The notes: generated by a model from the sequence alone, not told the origin. Counted from the first letter of the stretch, positions 31,178 through 40,105 are shown. The stretch: DNA of 64,000 nt from Chlorobaculum sp. MV4-Y (GCF_025244685.1 NZ_CP104202.1:1936471-2000470); one strand, 5' to 3'. A program made the numbers and translations.

Positions 31178-32497
31178 TCATTCGAGCGCATGCTGCTTGC
31201 GCGCTTCTCCGGTTGGATGATACTTCACGAAACGCTCCAGCGTACCGGAAGTCATCAGATGACCGAGCGTTCCCTGGGCGATCAGTTCGGGATAATCCGG
31301 AACATCGGCCAGCCGGACAAGGCGGCTCGAACCATCCTCCGGGTCGCGATAGCAGAATACGACATCGGGCACCGCCGAATCCGGAAGGGCATCGAGCATC
31401 GCCGGATTGTGGGTCGAAAGCAGCACTCGCAAAAATCGCTTCTGTGCTATCTGCTGGATCTGCTGTAAAAGATGATGGGCGCGGCTCGGATGCACGCCAT
31501 TATCGATCTCCTCAATGACAACCAGACTGCCTTCCGGCGCAGACAACATCGCTGCTGCGATGGCAAGAACCCGAAGCGTACCATCTGAGAGCAGTGAAGC
31601 ATCATACTCCTTTGAGCGCCCGCCAAACGTTTCGGTGAGCTTAACCATTACCCCGCCACGAGGTTCTTGCAGAAAGGAAAGGCCAGAAATATCCTGTTCC
31701 GGAAGACTTTGAATAAAATCGAGAATCGGCTGGCGGTTACAATATCGATCCTCCCTAGCTAACTCAAACAGATCCCTCGCTGGAATTGTTAGCTCCTCCC
31801 ACCAGAGGTTGTACAGCACTGCAGAAACATTTTTTCCGTTCCCCTGCAATACTGAATCGGATGGAAATTCATAGCCCCGCATTTGAGCTGGAACAGGATC
31901 GAGAAAGAGCATCGCAGCAAGCCACTGTTCGAGCTGTTTCATCACCGGCGGGATGCGCTCACGAGATATCTTGTGAGCTGCATCGAATGCTGCTGGTGCT
32001 GTCAGTTGGGTAAAAATAGCCGCCTGATCACTACAGATGACATGCGGTTTGTTGCGTCCTCTGGTAAAGTTATTATATGCGACGCTTGCATCTGCTCCTT
32101 GTTTTCCGGATGGTTGATCAAGGGTGTATATCGGAACAGTTGCGCCTTCATGTGTGAGTGTTTCAGAGGTAATATGCAGTCCATCTATTCTGCGTGTAAG
32201 TCCTATAGAGAGAGTATTCTATTCATCGGCATCAGTTTCAACACCAAAACCGAATTGTTCACCCTGCTCATAAGCTAAATCTTCTACCCGGCCCCGAACA
32301 ACCTTGTCCCCGCTCTGCACTGCATACTGGATAGCGGAAAGGCGCTGCCCCTGGGCAAGCCATGACAACAGCCGCATCCCTTCGATCGCGTTGCTTTTGC
32401 CGGAGGCGTTGGCTCCGATCAGGACGGTCAACGGCGCAAGCGGAAGTCTGGCGTATCTGTAACTTTTGAAATCGTTGAGGGTTATTGCTTTGAGCAT
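31178..32497 (-). pseudogene. AAA ATPase (SMC/OLD-like) interrupted by one in-frame UAG
   Basis: Reading from MLKAITLNDFKSYRYARLPL at 32497, Walker A GANASGKSN is present and the frame meets a TAG at 32219-32221 after ...GVETDADE. The same frame then continues without further stops, NTLSIGLTRRIDGLH onward, to the ABC-type signature (SLLSDGTLRVLAIAAAML), Walker B VVIEEIDNG and the LSTHNPAML switch, ending at 31178. The whole is about 439 codons, normal for AAA_21/AAA_15 ATPases. So it looks like a recent nonsense mutation or a read-through gene. Restart at the ATG at 31945 would lack Walker A. It is 47 bases after the DUF190 gene and just before the PIN-like gene. Confidence 0.85.
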
Positions 32498-32544
32498 GGT
32501 AAATCTCTCTTGAATGAAACGGACAATTGCAAGCTTTCGCACCC

Positions 32545-32880
32545 CTACGTCGTCCACTGCCTCACCGCTTCCCTCGTTACCAGCGCCTGCGCCCCTGACT
32601 CTCGCAGCAGCGTCTCAACCACCGGTAAAAACTCTTCGATCTTTTCGGTGATGTCAACGATTTCGATCACCATCGGCAGCTCTCCGGCGAGTTCGAAAAT
32701 CTTCGAGGTGTGCACTTTGTGGTGCAGGCCGAAAGAGAGCAGGCCTCGGAAGACCGTCGCTCCGGCCATACCGCGTTCGAGAGCTTCGCTGACGAGGAGT
32801 TCGTAGAGCGGGCGGTGGTGCAGCTTTTCCTGCTCACCGACGAAGACCCGCAGGAGTTCAGATTCGATGAAGTTCATCAT
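32545..32880 (-). CDS. DUF190 family protein
   Basis: A 111-residue protein with the DUF190 pattern: LLRVFVGEQEKLHHRPLYELLVSEALERGMAGATVFRGLLSFG... and LPMVIEIVDITEKIEEFLP. The domain has a ferredoxin-like, PII-like fold and is commonly encoded next to fluoride exporter genes, as here, where its start overlaps the fluC stop by four bases (ATGA). It probably modulates or senses something tied to fluoride or cation homeostasis. Function unproven. Confidence 0.88.
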   Translation of the reverse strand: MMNFIESELLRVFVGEQEKLHHRPLYELLVSEALERGMAGATVFRGLLSFGLHHKVHTSKIFELAGELPMVIEIVDITEKIEEFLPVVETLLRESGAQALVTREAVRQWTT

Positions 32881-33251
32881 TGCCAGAGTTTTGCAAGAAG
32901 GGTTCCGAAAACGATACAGACCAAACCGCCAACGAGACTGCCCGCGACGTACAGGCTGGCGTAGAGCGCCTCGCCGTCGCGCATGAGGCCGCTGGTTTCG
33001 TACATGGCCGTTGAAAAAGTGGTGAAGCCGCCGCAGAAGCCGGTCGTAAGCAGAAGGCGGGTTTCAGGAGAAAGCAGCGTGGTCGAAAGCGCCAGTTCGG
33101 TGATGAAGCCGATGAGGAACGATCCCAGAAGATTAACCGCAAATGTGGCAAAGGGAAAGCCGGTGCCCGAAAACGGCACGGCAAGCGCTACGAGATAACG
33201 CGCCACCGATCCGGCAAATCCGCCCGCGCCGACCAGCAAAACGTTCTTCAT
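32877..33251 (-). CDS. crcB: Fluoride exporter FluC/CrcB
   Basis: The 124-residue four-helix membrane protein forms a dual-topology dimeric F- channel. GAGGFAGSVARYLVAL at the N-terminus, FAVNLLGSFLIGF (with the conserved Asn) and TTGFCGGFTTFSTAM (the Phe box and Na+ site region) are all intact. The ATG at 33251 is used; a GTG at 33257 directly abuts the preceding stop. No fluoride riboswitch is visible because the gene is internal to a longer unit. Confidence 0.92.
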   Translation of the reverse strand: MKNVLLVGAGGFAGSVARYLVALAVPFSGTGFPFATFAVNLLGSFLIGFITELALSTTLLSPETRLLLTTGFCGGFTTFSTAMYETSGLMRDGEALYASLYVAGSLVGGLVCIVFGTLLAKLWQ

Positions 33252-33257
33252 CACCAC

Positions 33258-33494
33258 TCAGCACCCGCAACGGTCTTGACCGGTCTGCCGACCCTCGATG
33301 CGCTTGTGCGCGCAGCACATCTCGTCGTGGATGTTCATGAGGATGTTAAAAATACCGAGACAGATGATGGTGGGAGCCCAGAGTCCAATAAAGATTGCGA
33401 CAAGCTGGCTGTTCGCCCATGTGCCGAAAATGAACACATAAATGGAGAGCATGATCGACAGGGCCGCAGCCACGAGGTAATACATCGGCTTCAT
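33258..33494 (-). CDS. Small two-helix membrane protein with Cys-rich tail
   Basis: The likely start at 33494 gives 78 residues with two hydrophobic helices (YYLVAAALSIMLSIYVFIFG and LVAIFIGLWAPTIICLGIFN) and a polar tail containing HDEMCCAHKR and DRCGC. The clustered Cys and His could bind a metal, but this is inference. It is sandwiched between the metal ABC permease (76 bases away) and fluC, which it nearly touches, so it belongs to this transport unit. Confidence 0.65.
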   Translation of the reverse strand: MKPMYYLVAAALSIMLSIYVFIFGTWANSQLVAIFIGLWAPTIICLGIFNILMNIHDEMCCAHKRIEGRQTGQDRCGC

Positions 33495-33570
33495 AACGGG
33501 TGCTGGTTGGTTGATCGGGTCTGTTTCAATGAATGTAACAATTTGACCCCTTTCCATAAATCCCGGCAGG

Positions 33571-34389
33571 TCAACACTCCGCCCGGCGGGCCTTTCCGGT
33601 TCCGAAACGCGCATTCACCAGAAAAACCAGCGCAGCCACAAGAATGATGGTTGCACCCGAGGCCAGGTTAAACACCCATGAAAGCCACAGCCCGGCAATA
33701 CTGAAAAGAGCGGCCAGCAAAGCGCCAACGACCATCATCCGGTAAAGATTGTGGCTGAAACTCCTAGCAACGGCGGCGGGAATGCTCAAAAGCGCGATCA
33801 CCATAACGATGCCGACAATCCGCACCATGATGACGACGGTGAGGGCAATCAGGCAGAGCATCAGCAGGTCGAGCGCCAGCGTCTTCAAGCCGGAAATCCG
33901 CGCATACTCCTCGTCGAACGAGATGGCGAGAAACTCCTTGTCGAAAAGCCAGACGACGGTGATAATCAGCATATCGAGGCCCATGATGAGCCGGAGATCG
34001 GAGTCGGGCACGGTCAGGATGTTGCCGAAAAGATAGCTGAAGAGATTCGGCGCGTAGCCCGGCGTGAGGCCGATGAGGATGACGCCGATCGACATGCCCG
34101 CCGCCCAGAACGCGCCGATGGCCGTGTCCTCGGCGACCTTCGCTTTGCGAGACAGCAACCCGATGCCGATAGCGGCGGCGAGGCTGAAAGGAATGATTCC
34201 CGCAAGCGGATTCAGCCCAAGGTAGTAGCTCAGACCGATGCCGCCGAAGGCCGTGTGGGCGATGCCGCCGCTGATGAAACCAAGCCGCCGGACAACAACA
34301 TAGGTGCCGATGATGCCGCAGGCGACGCTCGACAGAATGGCCGCCAGAAAGGCGTTTCGCATGAACTCGAAGTGCAGGATGTCAGGCAT
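33571..34389 (-). CDS. Metal ABC transporter permease (ZnuB/MntB family)
   Basis: The 272-residue integral membrane protein has seven to eight hydrophobic segments and the ABC-3 family hallmarks: VVVRRLGFISGGIAHTAFGG near residue 31, with the conserved S/G-x-H, and IVGIVMVIALLSIPAAVAR near residue 190. It forms the channel for Zn2+ or Mn2+ delivered by the lipoprotein below. Its start overlaps the ATPase gene by eight bases. Ion specificity cannot be told from sequence alone. Confidence 0.92.
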   Translation of the reverse strand: MPDILHFEFMRNAFLAAILSSVACGIIGTYVVVRRLGFISGGIAHTAFGGIGLSYYLGLNPLAGIIPFSLAAAIGIGLLSRKAKVAEDTAIGAFWAAGMSIGVILIGLTPGYAPNLFSYLFGNILTVPDSDLRLIMGLDMLIITVVWLFDKEFLAISFDEEYARISGLKTLALDLLMLCLIALTVVIMVRIVGIVMVIALLSIPAAVARSFSHNLYRMMVVGALLAALFSIAGLWLSWVFNLASGATIILVAALVFLVNARFGTGKARRAEC

Positions 34390-35152
34390 GGCGATGATTC
34401 TGGTGGGTTTCGTGTCCTTGAGGCGTGCGATGCTCGACTACATCGACCGGATAGCCGTAGAGATCATCGAGGGCCGAACGGCCAAGTGTCGAGCCGGGCT
34501 CGTGCATGTCGAGCGTGCAGTTCAGGCAGGCGATGCGCGAGACATGCCGCCCGATGGTGCCGGTGTCGTGCGTGACCAGCACGATGGTGTGGCTCTTTTT
34601 GAGCTGGTCGAGCAGGTCGTAGATGGTGGTTTTCATCTCGGGATCGACGCTGGCCGTCGGCTCGTCGAGCAGCAGCAGCTCCGGTTCTCCGGCGAGCGCA
34701 CGCGCGATGAGCACGCGCTGGAGTTCTCCGCCCGAAAGTGCGCCGATTCGCCGCTGAGCAAGTTCAGCGAGACCGGTGGTTTCGAGCGCTTCGAGCGCTT
34801 TCCGGCAATCCTCGCGCCCGTAGCGCTGCAAGAGCCGCTTTTTCGAGAGCCGCCCCATCAGCACCACCTCCATTGCGCTGATCGGAAACGAGCGGTCGAA
34901 ATCGAGGCGCTGCGGCACATAGCCGATGCGCCCGGCGGCGCGGCCCGGCTCCTTGCCAAACACTTTGACGCTGCCGGAGGTGGGTTTGACAAGGCCGAGC
35001 ATCACCTTGAGCAGCGTGGTTTTGCCGCCGCCGTTCGGCCCGAGCACGGCGAGAAAGTCCCCCTCGTGCACCGAGAGCGACAGACCGTCGAGCACCTTCG
35101 CGCCGCCGAGTTCGACGCAGAGCTTGTCGCAGACGATCAGCGGCTCCATCAT
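34382..35152 (-). CDS. Metal ABC transporter ATP-binding protein (ZnuC-like)
   Basis: The 256-residue ABC ATPase shows Walker A GPNGGGKTTLLK (about 39-50), the signature LSGGELQRVLIARAL (about 139-153), Walker B LLLLDEPTASVD and the switch His in VTHDTG. A basic/His-rich tail (PQGHETHQNHRHA) closes it and could bind metal. Start codon overlaps the znuA-like stop (ATGA), and the gene overlaps the permease, so the three are translationally coupled. Confidence 0.94.
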   Translation of the reverse strand: MMEPLIVCDKLCVELGGAKVLDGLSLSVHEGDFLAVLGPNGGGKTTLLKVMLGLVKPTSGSVKVFGKEPGRAAGRIGYVPQRLDFDRSFPISAMEVVLMGRLSKKRLLQRYGREDCRKALEALETTGLAELAQRRIGALSGGELQRVLIARALAGEPELLLLDEPTASVDPEMKTTIYDLLDQLKKSHTIVLVTHDTGTIGRHVSRIACLNCTLDMHEPGSTLGRSALDDLYGYPVDVVEHRTPQGHETHQNHRHA

Positions 35153-36084
35153 TGCAGGCTCTTTGCAAACGCGGCGGCGGCCTTGCGGAGATTCTTCGCA
35201 TAATCACGAGCGAGGGGATCGACCGTGACGGTTTGTCCACCAATATCGGCGGCGATGGCCTCAGCCTGCGCCGAGCTGAACTGCGGCGCCAGGAACACCA
35301 CCCGGATACCCGCACTCCGCGCCTGCCCGATCACAGCCTCCATCTGGCGCGGTGTCAGCGTCTTGCCCTCCTCTTCGGCGGCGATCTGCTCCAGGCCGTA
35401 CTCGTGGGCAAAATAACCCCAGGCCGGATGGAACACCAGGAACCGGCGGCTCTTCACGCCACTCAGTTGCTTGCGAATCTCGCCGTCGAGAGCCTGAAGC
35501 TCTTTGTCGAGCGCCGCCGCATTGGCCGCATAATACTCCTTCCCTGCCGGATCAACGGCCTCAAGCGAACGCTCGACATTGGCCGCAATGAGGCGCGCAT
35601 TTGCCGGAGCAAGCCAGAAGTGTGGATCGAAGTTGCCGTGATCGTGATGCTCCTCGGCAGACTCCTCGTGCTCGTGCGTCTCCGCGCTCATCGGCAGCAA
35701 CGTCACCCCTTCGGAAGCGTTGCACACCGCCATTTTTTTGTTGAGATCGACGAGGCGCTGCATCCAGTCAAGCTCGAACTCGACCCCCGATCCCGCCTTG
35801 ACGAACAGTGCCGCATTGCTCACATCCGCCATCTGCCTCGGCGTCGGCTCGTAGGTGTGCGGATTGCCGCCCGATGGGACCATCACCGACACCGCTACGC
35901 GGTCGCCACCGATGCGCTCCACGAACCACGCCAGCGGCTCGATGGAGGCGATGACCTGAATCTTGTTTGACGCGGGTTGCTTCGAAGCGCATCCCGGCAG
36001 AAAAACGGCGCAGAGCAAAAGCAGCGCGGCAATGCTTCGGGTGGAGGAGATAACGTGGGTATTGCGGCTGGACCTGATCATCAT
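35149..36084 (-). CDS. Metal ABC transporter substrate-binding lipoprotein (ZnuA-like)
   Basis: The start at 36084 gives 311 residues and a lipoprotein signal (LLLLCAVFLPGC, lipid-bearing Cys about 32). The cluster A-1 family body shows GGNPHTYEPTPRQ with the first metal-binding His, the acidic His-rich loop HEHEESAEEHHDHG, DPHFWLAP with the second His, and FHPAWGYFAHEYGL with the third. The His-rich loop points to zinc rather than manganese. First gene of a three-gene uptake operon. A Zur-box was looked for upstream without success. Confidence 0.92.
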   Translation of the reverse strand: MMIRSSRNTHVISSTRSIAALLLLCAVFLPGCASKQPASNKIQVIASIEPLAWFVERIGGDRVAVSVMVPSGGNPHTYEPTPRQMADVSNAALFVKAGSGVEFELDWMQRLVDLNKKMAVCNASEGVTLLPMSAETHEHEESAEEHHDHGNFDPHFWLAPANARLIAANVERSLEAVDPAGKEYYAANAAALDKELQALDGEIRKQLSGVKSRRFLVFHPAWGYFAHEYGLEQIAAEEEGKTLTPRQMEAVIGQARSAGIRVVFLAPQFSSAQAEAIAADIGGQTVTVDPLARDYAKNLRKAAAAFAKSLQ

Positions 36085-36211
36085 GCTGTGTCTCCGGATT
36101 CGTTGAGATTGAGGCGGAATCTGTTTCTCCGTAAAGATAGGGCAAGAGAGGAAATCCAAAAAGAGAGGTTTGGCGGGAGGCTCCGGATAGCCGACTCCCG
36201 CCGCATCCTTG

Positions 36212-37900
36212 TCAGCTCCGCCTGAAACGGTTCAGCGCACTGACGATTGCCTTGATGGAGGCGAGACTGATGTTCGAGTCGATGCCCGAACCGCAGACCA
36301 GCGCACCGTCATCGAAGGCAAGCCGGATGTAGGCAATGGCCAGCGCGTCGGAGCTGTGGCCGATGGCGTGCTCCGTGTACTCGTCAACATGGAAGTCGAT
36401 GCCGGTATGGCTCACCATGCCACGCACGAAGGCGTCGAGCGGGCCGTTGCCTTTGGCCTTGAAGCTGAACTCGCCCTGTGGCCCAACCATCGCGGCGCTG
36501 ATGATCGTTGCCACCTCGTCGTTGCAGTCCGGGTCTTCGTCACTCCAGCTGATCGTGCACTTTTTCATGAGATACGGCGTCGTCCTGCCGATATACTCCT
36601 TATGGAACAGCTCGTGAATCTGCTCGGGAGAAAGTTCATCGCCGGTGCGGTCGGTCACCTCCTGCACAACAACCCCGAAATCGGGCTGCATCCATTTGGG
36701 TACCTGGATGCCGTACTCCTTTTCGAGCACATAGGCGATGCCTCCCTTGCCCGACTGACTGTTGATCCGGACGATAGCCTCGTAGTTGCAACCAACATCC
36801 TCGGGATCGATCGGCAGATAGGGCACGTCCCAGACGCCGTCGGCAGCCCGCTGGTGCGCCTTCATTCCCTTGCTGATGGCATCCTGGTGCGAGCCGGAGA
36901 AGGCGGTGTAGACCAGATCGCCCGAGTAGGGATGGCGCGGATGCACCGTCATCCGGGTGCAACGGCTGTACACCTCCCTGACGTGCGGCAGGTTGGAGAA
37001 GTCCAGCTTCGGATCGATGCCCTGCGTCATCAGGTTCAACGCCATGATGATGATGTCCATGTTGCCGCACCGCTCGCCATTGCCGAACAGGGCACCTTCG
37101 ATACGATCGGCTCCGGCCATCACCGCCAGCTCGGAGGTCGCCACCGCCGTGCCCCGGTCGTTGTGGGCGTGCACGCTGAAGAGCACCGCGTCGCGATCCT
37201 TGATGTGGCGGCAGAACCACTCGATGCGGTCGGCATAGACGTTCGGCGTCGAAAGCTCAACCGTCGATGGCAGGTTCAGAATCACCTTGTTCTCAGACGA
37301 CGCGCCCCACTCGTCCATCACCGCGTGGCACACGTCGAGCGCGTAGTCCAGCTCCGTGCCGGTAAAGCTCTCCGGGCTGTACTCGAAGCGGATGCCCGGA
37401 TTGCCGCTCGCCTCTTTCAGCTCGCGAACCAGGCGCGTTCCGGCCACGGCGATGGAGATGATCTCCTCCCGGCTCATGCGGAACACCAGCTCGCGCTGCT
37501 GACGCGAGGTCGAGTTGTAGAGGTGGACGATGGCGTTCTTCGCGCCATTGATCGCCTCGAAGGTGCGGCGGATGAGATGTTCCCGGGACTGGGTCAGCAC
37601 CTGGATGCTCACATCGTCGGGAATCAGGTTGTTCTCGATCAGCTTGCGCACGAAAGCAAACTCCGTGGCCGATGCCGATGGAAAACCCACCTCGATCTCC
37701 TTGAAGCCAACCGATACCAGCAGTCTGAAAAACTCCACCTTCTCATCGACGCTCATCGGAATCGGAAGCGCCTGGTTGCCATCGCGCAGATCAACGCTGC
37801 ACCAGATCGGGGCTTTGGTGATGGTCTTGTCCGGCCAGGTTCTGTCTTTCAGCCCAACCGTCGGATAGGATGTGTATTTCTTATAATTCATCGTACTCAT
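36212..37900 (-). CDS. leuA: 2-isopropylmalate synthase (long form)
   Basis: The 562-residue enzyme condenses acetyl-CoA with 2-ketoisovalerate, the first committed leucine step. The catalytic barrel carries WCSVDLRDGNQAL (the DxRDG metal site, about 34-46), HAHNDRGTAVA and FGNGERCGNMD. After a linker the C-terminal LeuA allosteric domain (about 430-555) is present, so leucine feedback is expected. This length and N-terminus match the long LeuA type found in actinobacteria and some other phyla. A GGAG lies nine bases before the ATG. Transcription appears to be controlled by the leader and terminator immediately upstream (listed separately). Confidence 0.95.
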   Translation of the reverse strand: MSTMNYKKYTSYPTVGLKDRTWPDKTITKAPIWCSVDLRDGNQALPIPMSVDEKVEFFRLLVSVGFKEIEVGFPSASATEFAFVRKLIENNLIPDDVSIQVLTQSREHLIRRTFEAINGAKNAIVHLYNSTSRQQRELVFRMSREEIISIAVAGTRLVRELKEASGNPGIRFEYSPESFTGTELDYALDVCHAVMDEWGASSENKVILNLPSTVELSTPNVYADRIEWFCRHIKDRDAVLFSVHAHNDRGTAVATSELAVMAGADRIEGALFGNGERCGNMDIIIMALNLMTQGIDPKLDFSNLPHVREVYSRCTRMTVHPRHPYSGDLVYTAFSGSHQDAISKGMKAHQRAADGVWDVPYLPIDPEDVGCNYEAIVRINSQSGKGGIAYVLEKEYGIQVPKWMQPDFGVVVQEVTDRTGDELSPEQIHELFHKEYIGRTTPYLMKKCTISWSDEDPDCNDEVATIISAAMVGPQGEFSFKAKGNGPLDAFVRGMVSHTGIDFHVDEYTEHAIGHSSDALAIAYIRLAFDDGALVCGSGIDSNISLASIKAIVSALNRFRRS

Positions 37901-37945
37901 GAGAGAATCTCCATTTAAAACACTTGATAGTAAAAGTCCCTTAAT

Positions 37946-37982
37946 GAAAAAAAGCCGCTTACCCTGAGAGGATTGCGGCTTT
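37946..37982 (-). terminator. Attenuator terminator of leuA
   Basis: On the minus strand AAAGCCGC pairs with GCGGCTTT and runs into seven T, 45 bases before the leuA start and 30 bases after the leader-peptide stop. The loop holds CCTCTCAG, which is complementary to CTGAGGGG inside the leader coding region (eight pairs, one G-U), the geometry of a competing antiterminator. Confidence 0.85.
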
Positions 37983-38011
37983 GAAAATCAGATTCCGTGC
38001 AGTCAACGAAA

Positions 38012-38089
38012 CTACAATGCGCTCCCCCTCAGGCAGGTAAGGCCTGTTAGCGATAGCGAAAGAAGAAGCATGTTGCTGACCGTGTTCAT
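38012..38089 (-). CDS. Leucine-rich leader peptide of leuA (candidate leuL)
   Basis: A 25-residue frame: MNTVSNMLLLSLSLTGLTCL then RGSAL. Eight codons are Leu (three CTT in a row, then CTA, CTA, CTT, CTG, TTG), far above chance. It lies directly before a T-tailed terminator and leuA. By analogy with classical leader peptides, ribosomes starved for charged tRNA-Leu would stall on these codons and free CTGAGGGG to form the antiterminator; ribosomes reaching the stop would cover it and allow termination. No good Shine-Dalgarno is seen, and a second ATG seven codons in is possible. Inference from sequence, no expression data. Confidence 0.75.
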   Translation of the reverse strand: MNTVSNMLLLSLSLTGLTCLRGSAL

Positions 38090-38131
38090 ACAAGATAGTG
38101 TACCGTTAAATCGGCTGTACAAAAAGTTAGG

Positions 38132-38161
38132 ATAATATAAACAATTCTTTTACCTCTGCAA
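38132..38161 (-). promoter_or_regulatory. Candidate promoter of the leuA leader
   Basis: On the minus strand TTGCAG (38161-38156) and TATTAT (38137-38132) are 18 bases apart, about 43 bases upstream of the leader ATG. This is a reasonable sigma-70-like spacing, from inspection only. Confidence 0.5.
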
Positions 38162-38285
38162 CGCCCTTGCGCCAGCCGCCTCCGATTGTCCGCAGATGCA
38201 TAGGCGCTCCGCAAAAGAACAGCGAAGCGGTGCAGGAGGTTCCACGGCGATGGGCAAGCAACTGAACGACAACACCCCATAATTA

Positions 38286-38900
38286 TCAGCTAACCGATAA
38301 CAATGCCTCGATGCCTCGGCAAAAATGGCGGAAACTCCGCGACTTGTTACGCGATAGATCCATGTGCGGCGCGATTTTGCGGGCGGCTTCGATCTTGGGG
38401 TAGTTGCTCTTGTATATGCCATTCCTTTTCAAAAATCTGTGCAGGTGTTCCCAGGTTCCTGAGTTGTCCGGATTGCTGAACGACTGCGGGAAAGCCTTGC
38501 CGCACAAACCGGAAAAGGCGCCTTTCAACGCCTCGGTATCGCCGATGAACCAGGCTTCAAGTTCTTCTATCGCGATCCGGGTGATAACCTGAAAGCGACC
38601 GTTCTGGTCCGGACTTGTTCGGGTGAACAATTCGGCATCGTGCGCTATTCGTTCGAGTCGAGCCTTGAGATTCTCGCAATCATCTTTATCCCGATCCACG
38701 AGCACGACGATTTTCAAATCCTCCCCGTTCTCAAGCCGTTTCTTGTAACCAAGCAATCTTTTCGGCAATTCACCGATCAATCGGCTTTTGTTGCGCATGT
38801 TGATGAGCTTGAACTTCGCTTTTCCGGCAAGAATTTTCGGCAGGATGATTCGCAATGCCTCCTCGGCTGAAGGCTCCTCAAGCAGCACGTCGATCTGCAT
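38286..38900 (-). CDS. DUF4276-like protein paired with an AAA ATPase
   Basis: A 204-residue protein starting at the ATG at 38900, which shares its A with the ATPase stop codon, so translation is coupled. [20 protein letters not shown] at the N-terminus has the conserved Glu, followed by [19 protein letters not shown] with DxDxDD-like acidic residues and [21 protein letters not shown]. This fits DUF4276, a TOPRIM-like fold found next to ATPases. It is the likely effector or nuclease partner of the ATPase; biochemical function is not known to me. Confidence 0.8.
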   Translation of the reverse strand: MQIDVLLEEPSAEEALRIILPKILAGKAKFKLINMRNKSRLIGELPKRLLGYKKRLENGEDLKIVVLVDRDKDDCENLKARLERIAHDAELFTRTSPDQNGRFQVITRIAIEELEAWFIGDTEALKGAFSGLCGKAFPQSFSNPDNSGTWEHLHRFLKRNGIYKSNYPKIEAARKIAPHMDLSRNKSRSFRHFCRGIEALLSVS

Positions 38901-40105
38901 CAGCCAGCCTCCCCGGACGCAAATGGATCGCCAACCTCGAAATATCCCTCCATCCACAAATCTCCAAGGGATGCGCCCGCATCGAGCATTGCGGTGACCC
39001 CGGTCATATCGGCAATCCGCTTGGAACGAGTATAACCATTGGTATCGCGATACAGGACACGAACCTGACTGGCTCTCAACTGGTTGATGAAAAACGGCGA
39101 ATGGGTCGTTACGATCAATTGTGTGCGTTCGGCAGCCTGTACGCACTCCTCGGCAAGTTCTGGCAACAAGCGCGGATGGAGATAGTTTTCCGGCTCTTCG
39201 ATACCGATCAGGCGGGGCGGCTCCGGATCATAGAGTAGCGTCAGATACGCCAACATTTTCAGCGTACCATCCGAAGCGAATCGAGCCAGTATTGGGGTTG
39301 AAAATGGAGCGTCCTTGACCTGTAACAAGAGGCGGCCATCATCGAGAATTCTCGAATCGACCTTCTCTATCCGGGGTATTCGGCGACGTAGCGTCTCGAA
39401 AATTCTCTCCAGCCGGTCGTTATGCTGATCGGCCAGATATTGAATGACATTGGGCAGATTGTCGCCGGTCGCCGACAAACGCTCTTCGGCTCCAGCCTCG
39501 GGGCGTCCTCTTGCTGCATCGGCAGAAAGATAGGAGAGGTGCCAACCAGTGATAAACTCACGAAGCGCGATGACGCGAGGATTCTCGGCCAACTGTCCGA
39601 GCGTGTTGACCGCGAGGACATCCGGGCCAGCAAGCGGTTTATCTATGCGCTGATCTTTGGATTCAGGCTGCTCACCACTTATCACCTTTCCTTTGCCCTT
39701 CGTGTAATCAAGGAAATAAAATGGTGCTCCGGGATGCGTTCGTTTCCATCGGAGAAATTCCCGAATGACGACAGGGCCTTTCGACTCTTCCCCGATCTCA
39801 AGATGGTAGGTGATCAATGGCGTGCCGGGCCGCTCGCGATACTGAAGCTCGATGACAATCGCGCCGTCACAACCCCGGCTTCTCAGCTCGCGAAACCGTC
39901 CACGTCGATCCCATGCTTTTCGTAACCCTTCGGTAAAACACTCGGAAAGGAAGGCAAAGACATCGAAAACCGTTGATTTTCCGCTCCCGTTCGGCCCGAG
40001 CAAAACCGTAAGCGGTGTAAGGTCTTGAAAATAAATATCCTTGAGCGCCCGGTAATTCCTGACCCTGAGACTCTCTATGCGTGGCGGTTCTATGTAGTTA
40101 TTCAT
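38900..40105 (-). CDS. AAA ATPase (AAA_21/OLD-like) with DUF4276 partner
   Basis: The ATG at 40105 gives 401 residues. [20 protein letters not shown] leads into Walker [10 protein letters not shown] (about 37-45); then a coiled or variable middle region, a signature-like [18 protein letters not shown], Walker [13 protein letters not shown] and [14 protein letters not shown]. This is the layout of SMC-like ATPases that, with a TOPRIM-type partner, form defence or DNA-repair modules (OLD, Gabija, PARIS-like). The frame is intact, unlike the ATPase at 31-32.5 kb. Similar architecture but clearly different sequence. No start-proximal strong ribosome site. Confidence 0.85.
   Translation of the reverse strand: MNNYIEPPRIESLRVRNYRALKDIYFQDLTPLTVLLGPNGSGKSTVFDVFAFLSECFTEGLRKAWDRRGRFRELRSRGCDGAIVIELQYRERPGTPLITYHLEIGEESKGPVVIREFLRWKRTHPGAPFYFLDYTKGKGKVISGEQPESKDQRIDKPLAGPDVLAVNTLGQLAENPRVIALREFITGWHLSYLSADAARGRPEAGAEERLSATGDNLPNVIQYLADQHNDRLERIFETLRRRIPRIEKVDSRILDDGRLLLQVKDAPFSTPILARFASDGTLKMLAYLTLLYDPEPPRLIGIEEPENYLHPRLLPELAEECVQAAERTQLIVTTHSPFFINQLRASQVRVLYRDTNGYTRSKRIADMTGVTAMLDAGASLGDLWMEGYFEVGDPFASGEAG

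Noticed and set aside
33495-33570. Fluoride riboswitch for crcB
   Set aside because: crcB is internal to a gene run, and no GGxGAT...CCG-type core was seen.
36209-37918. Plus-strand frame opposite leuA
   Set aside because: Shadow of LeuA with no motif of its own.
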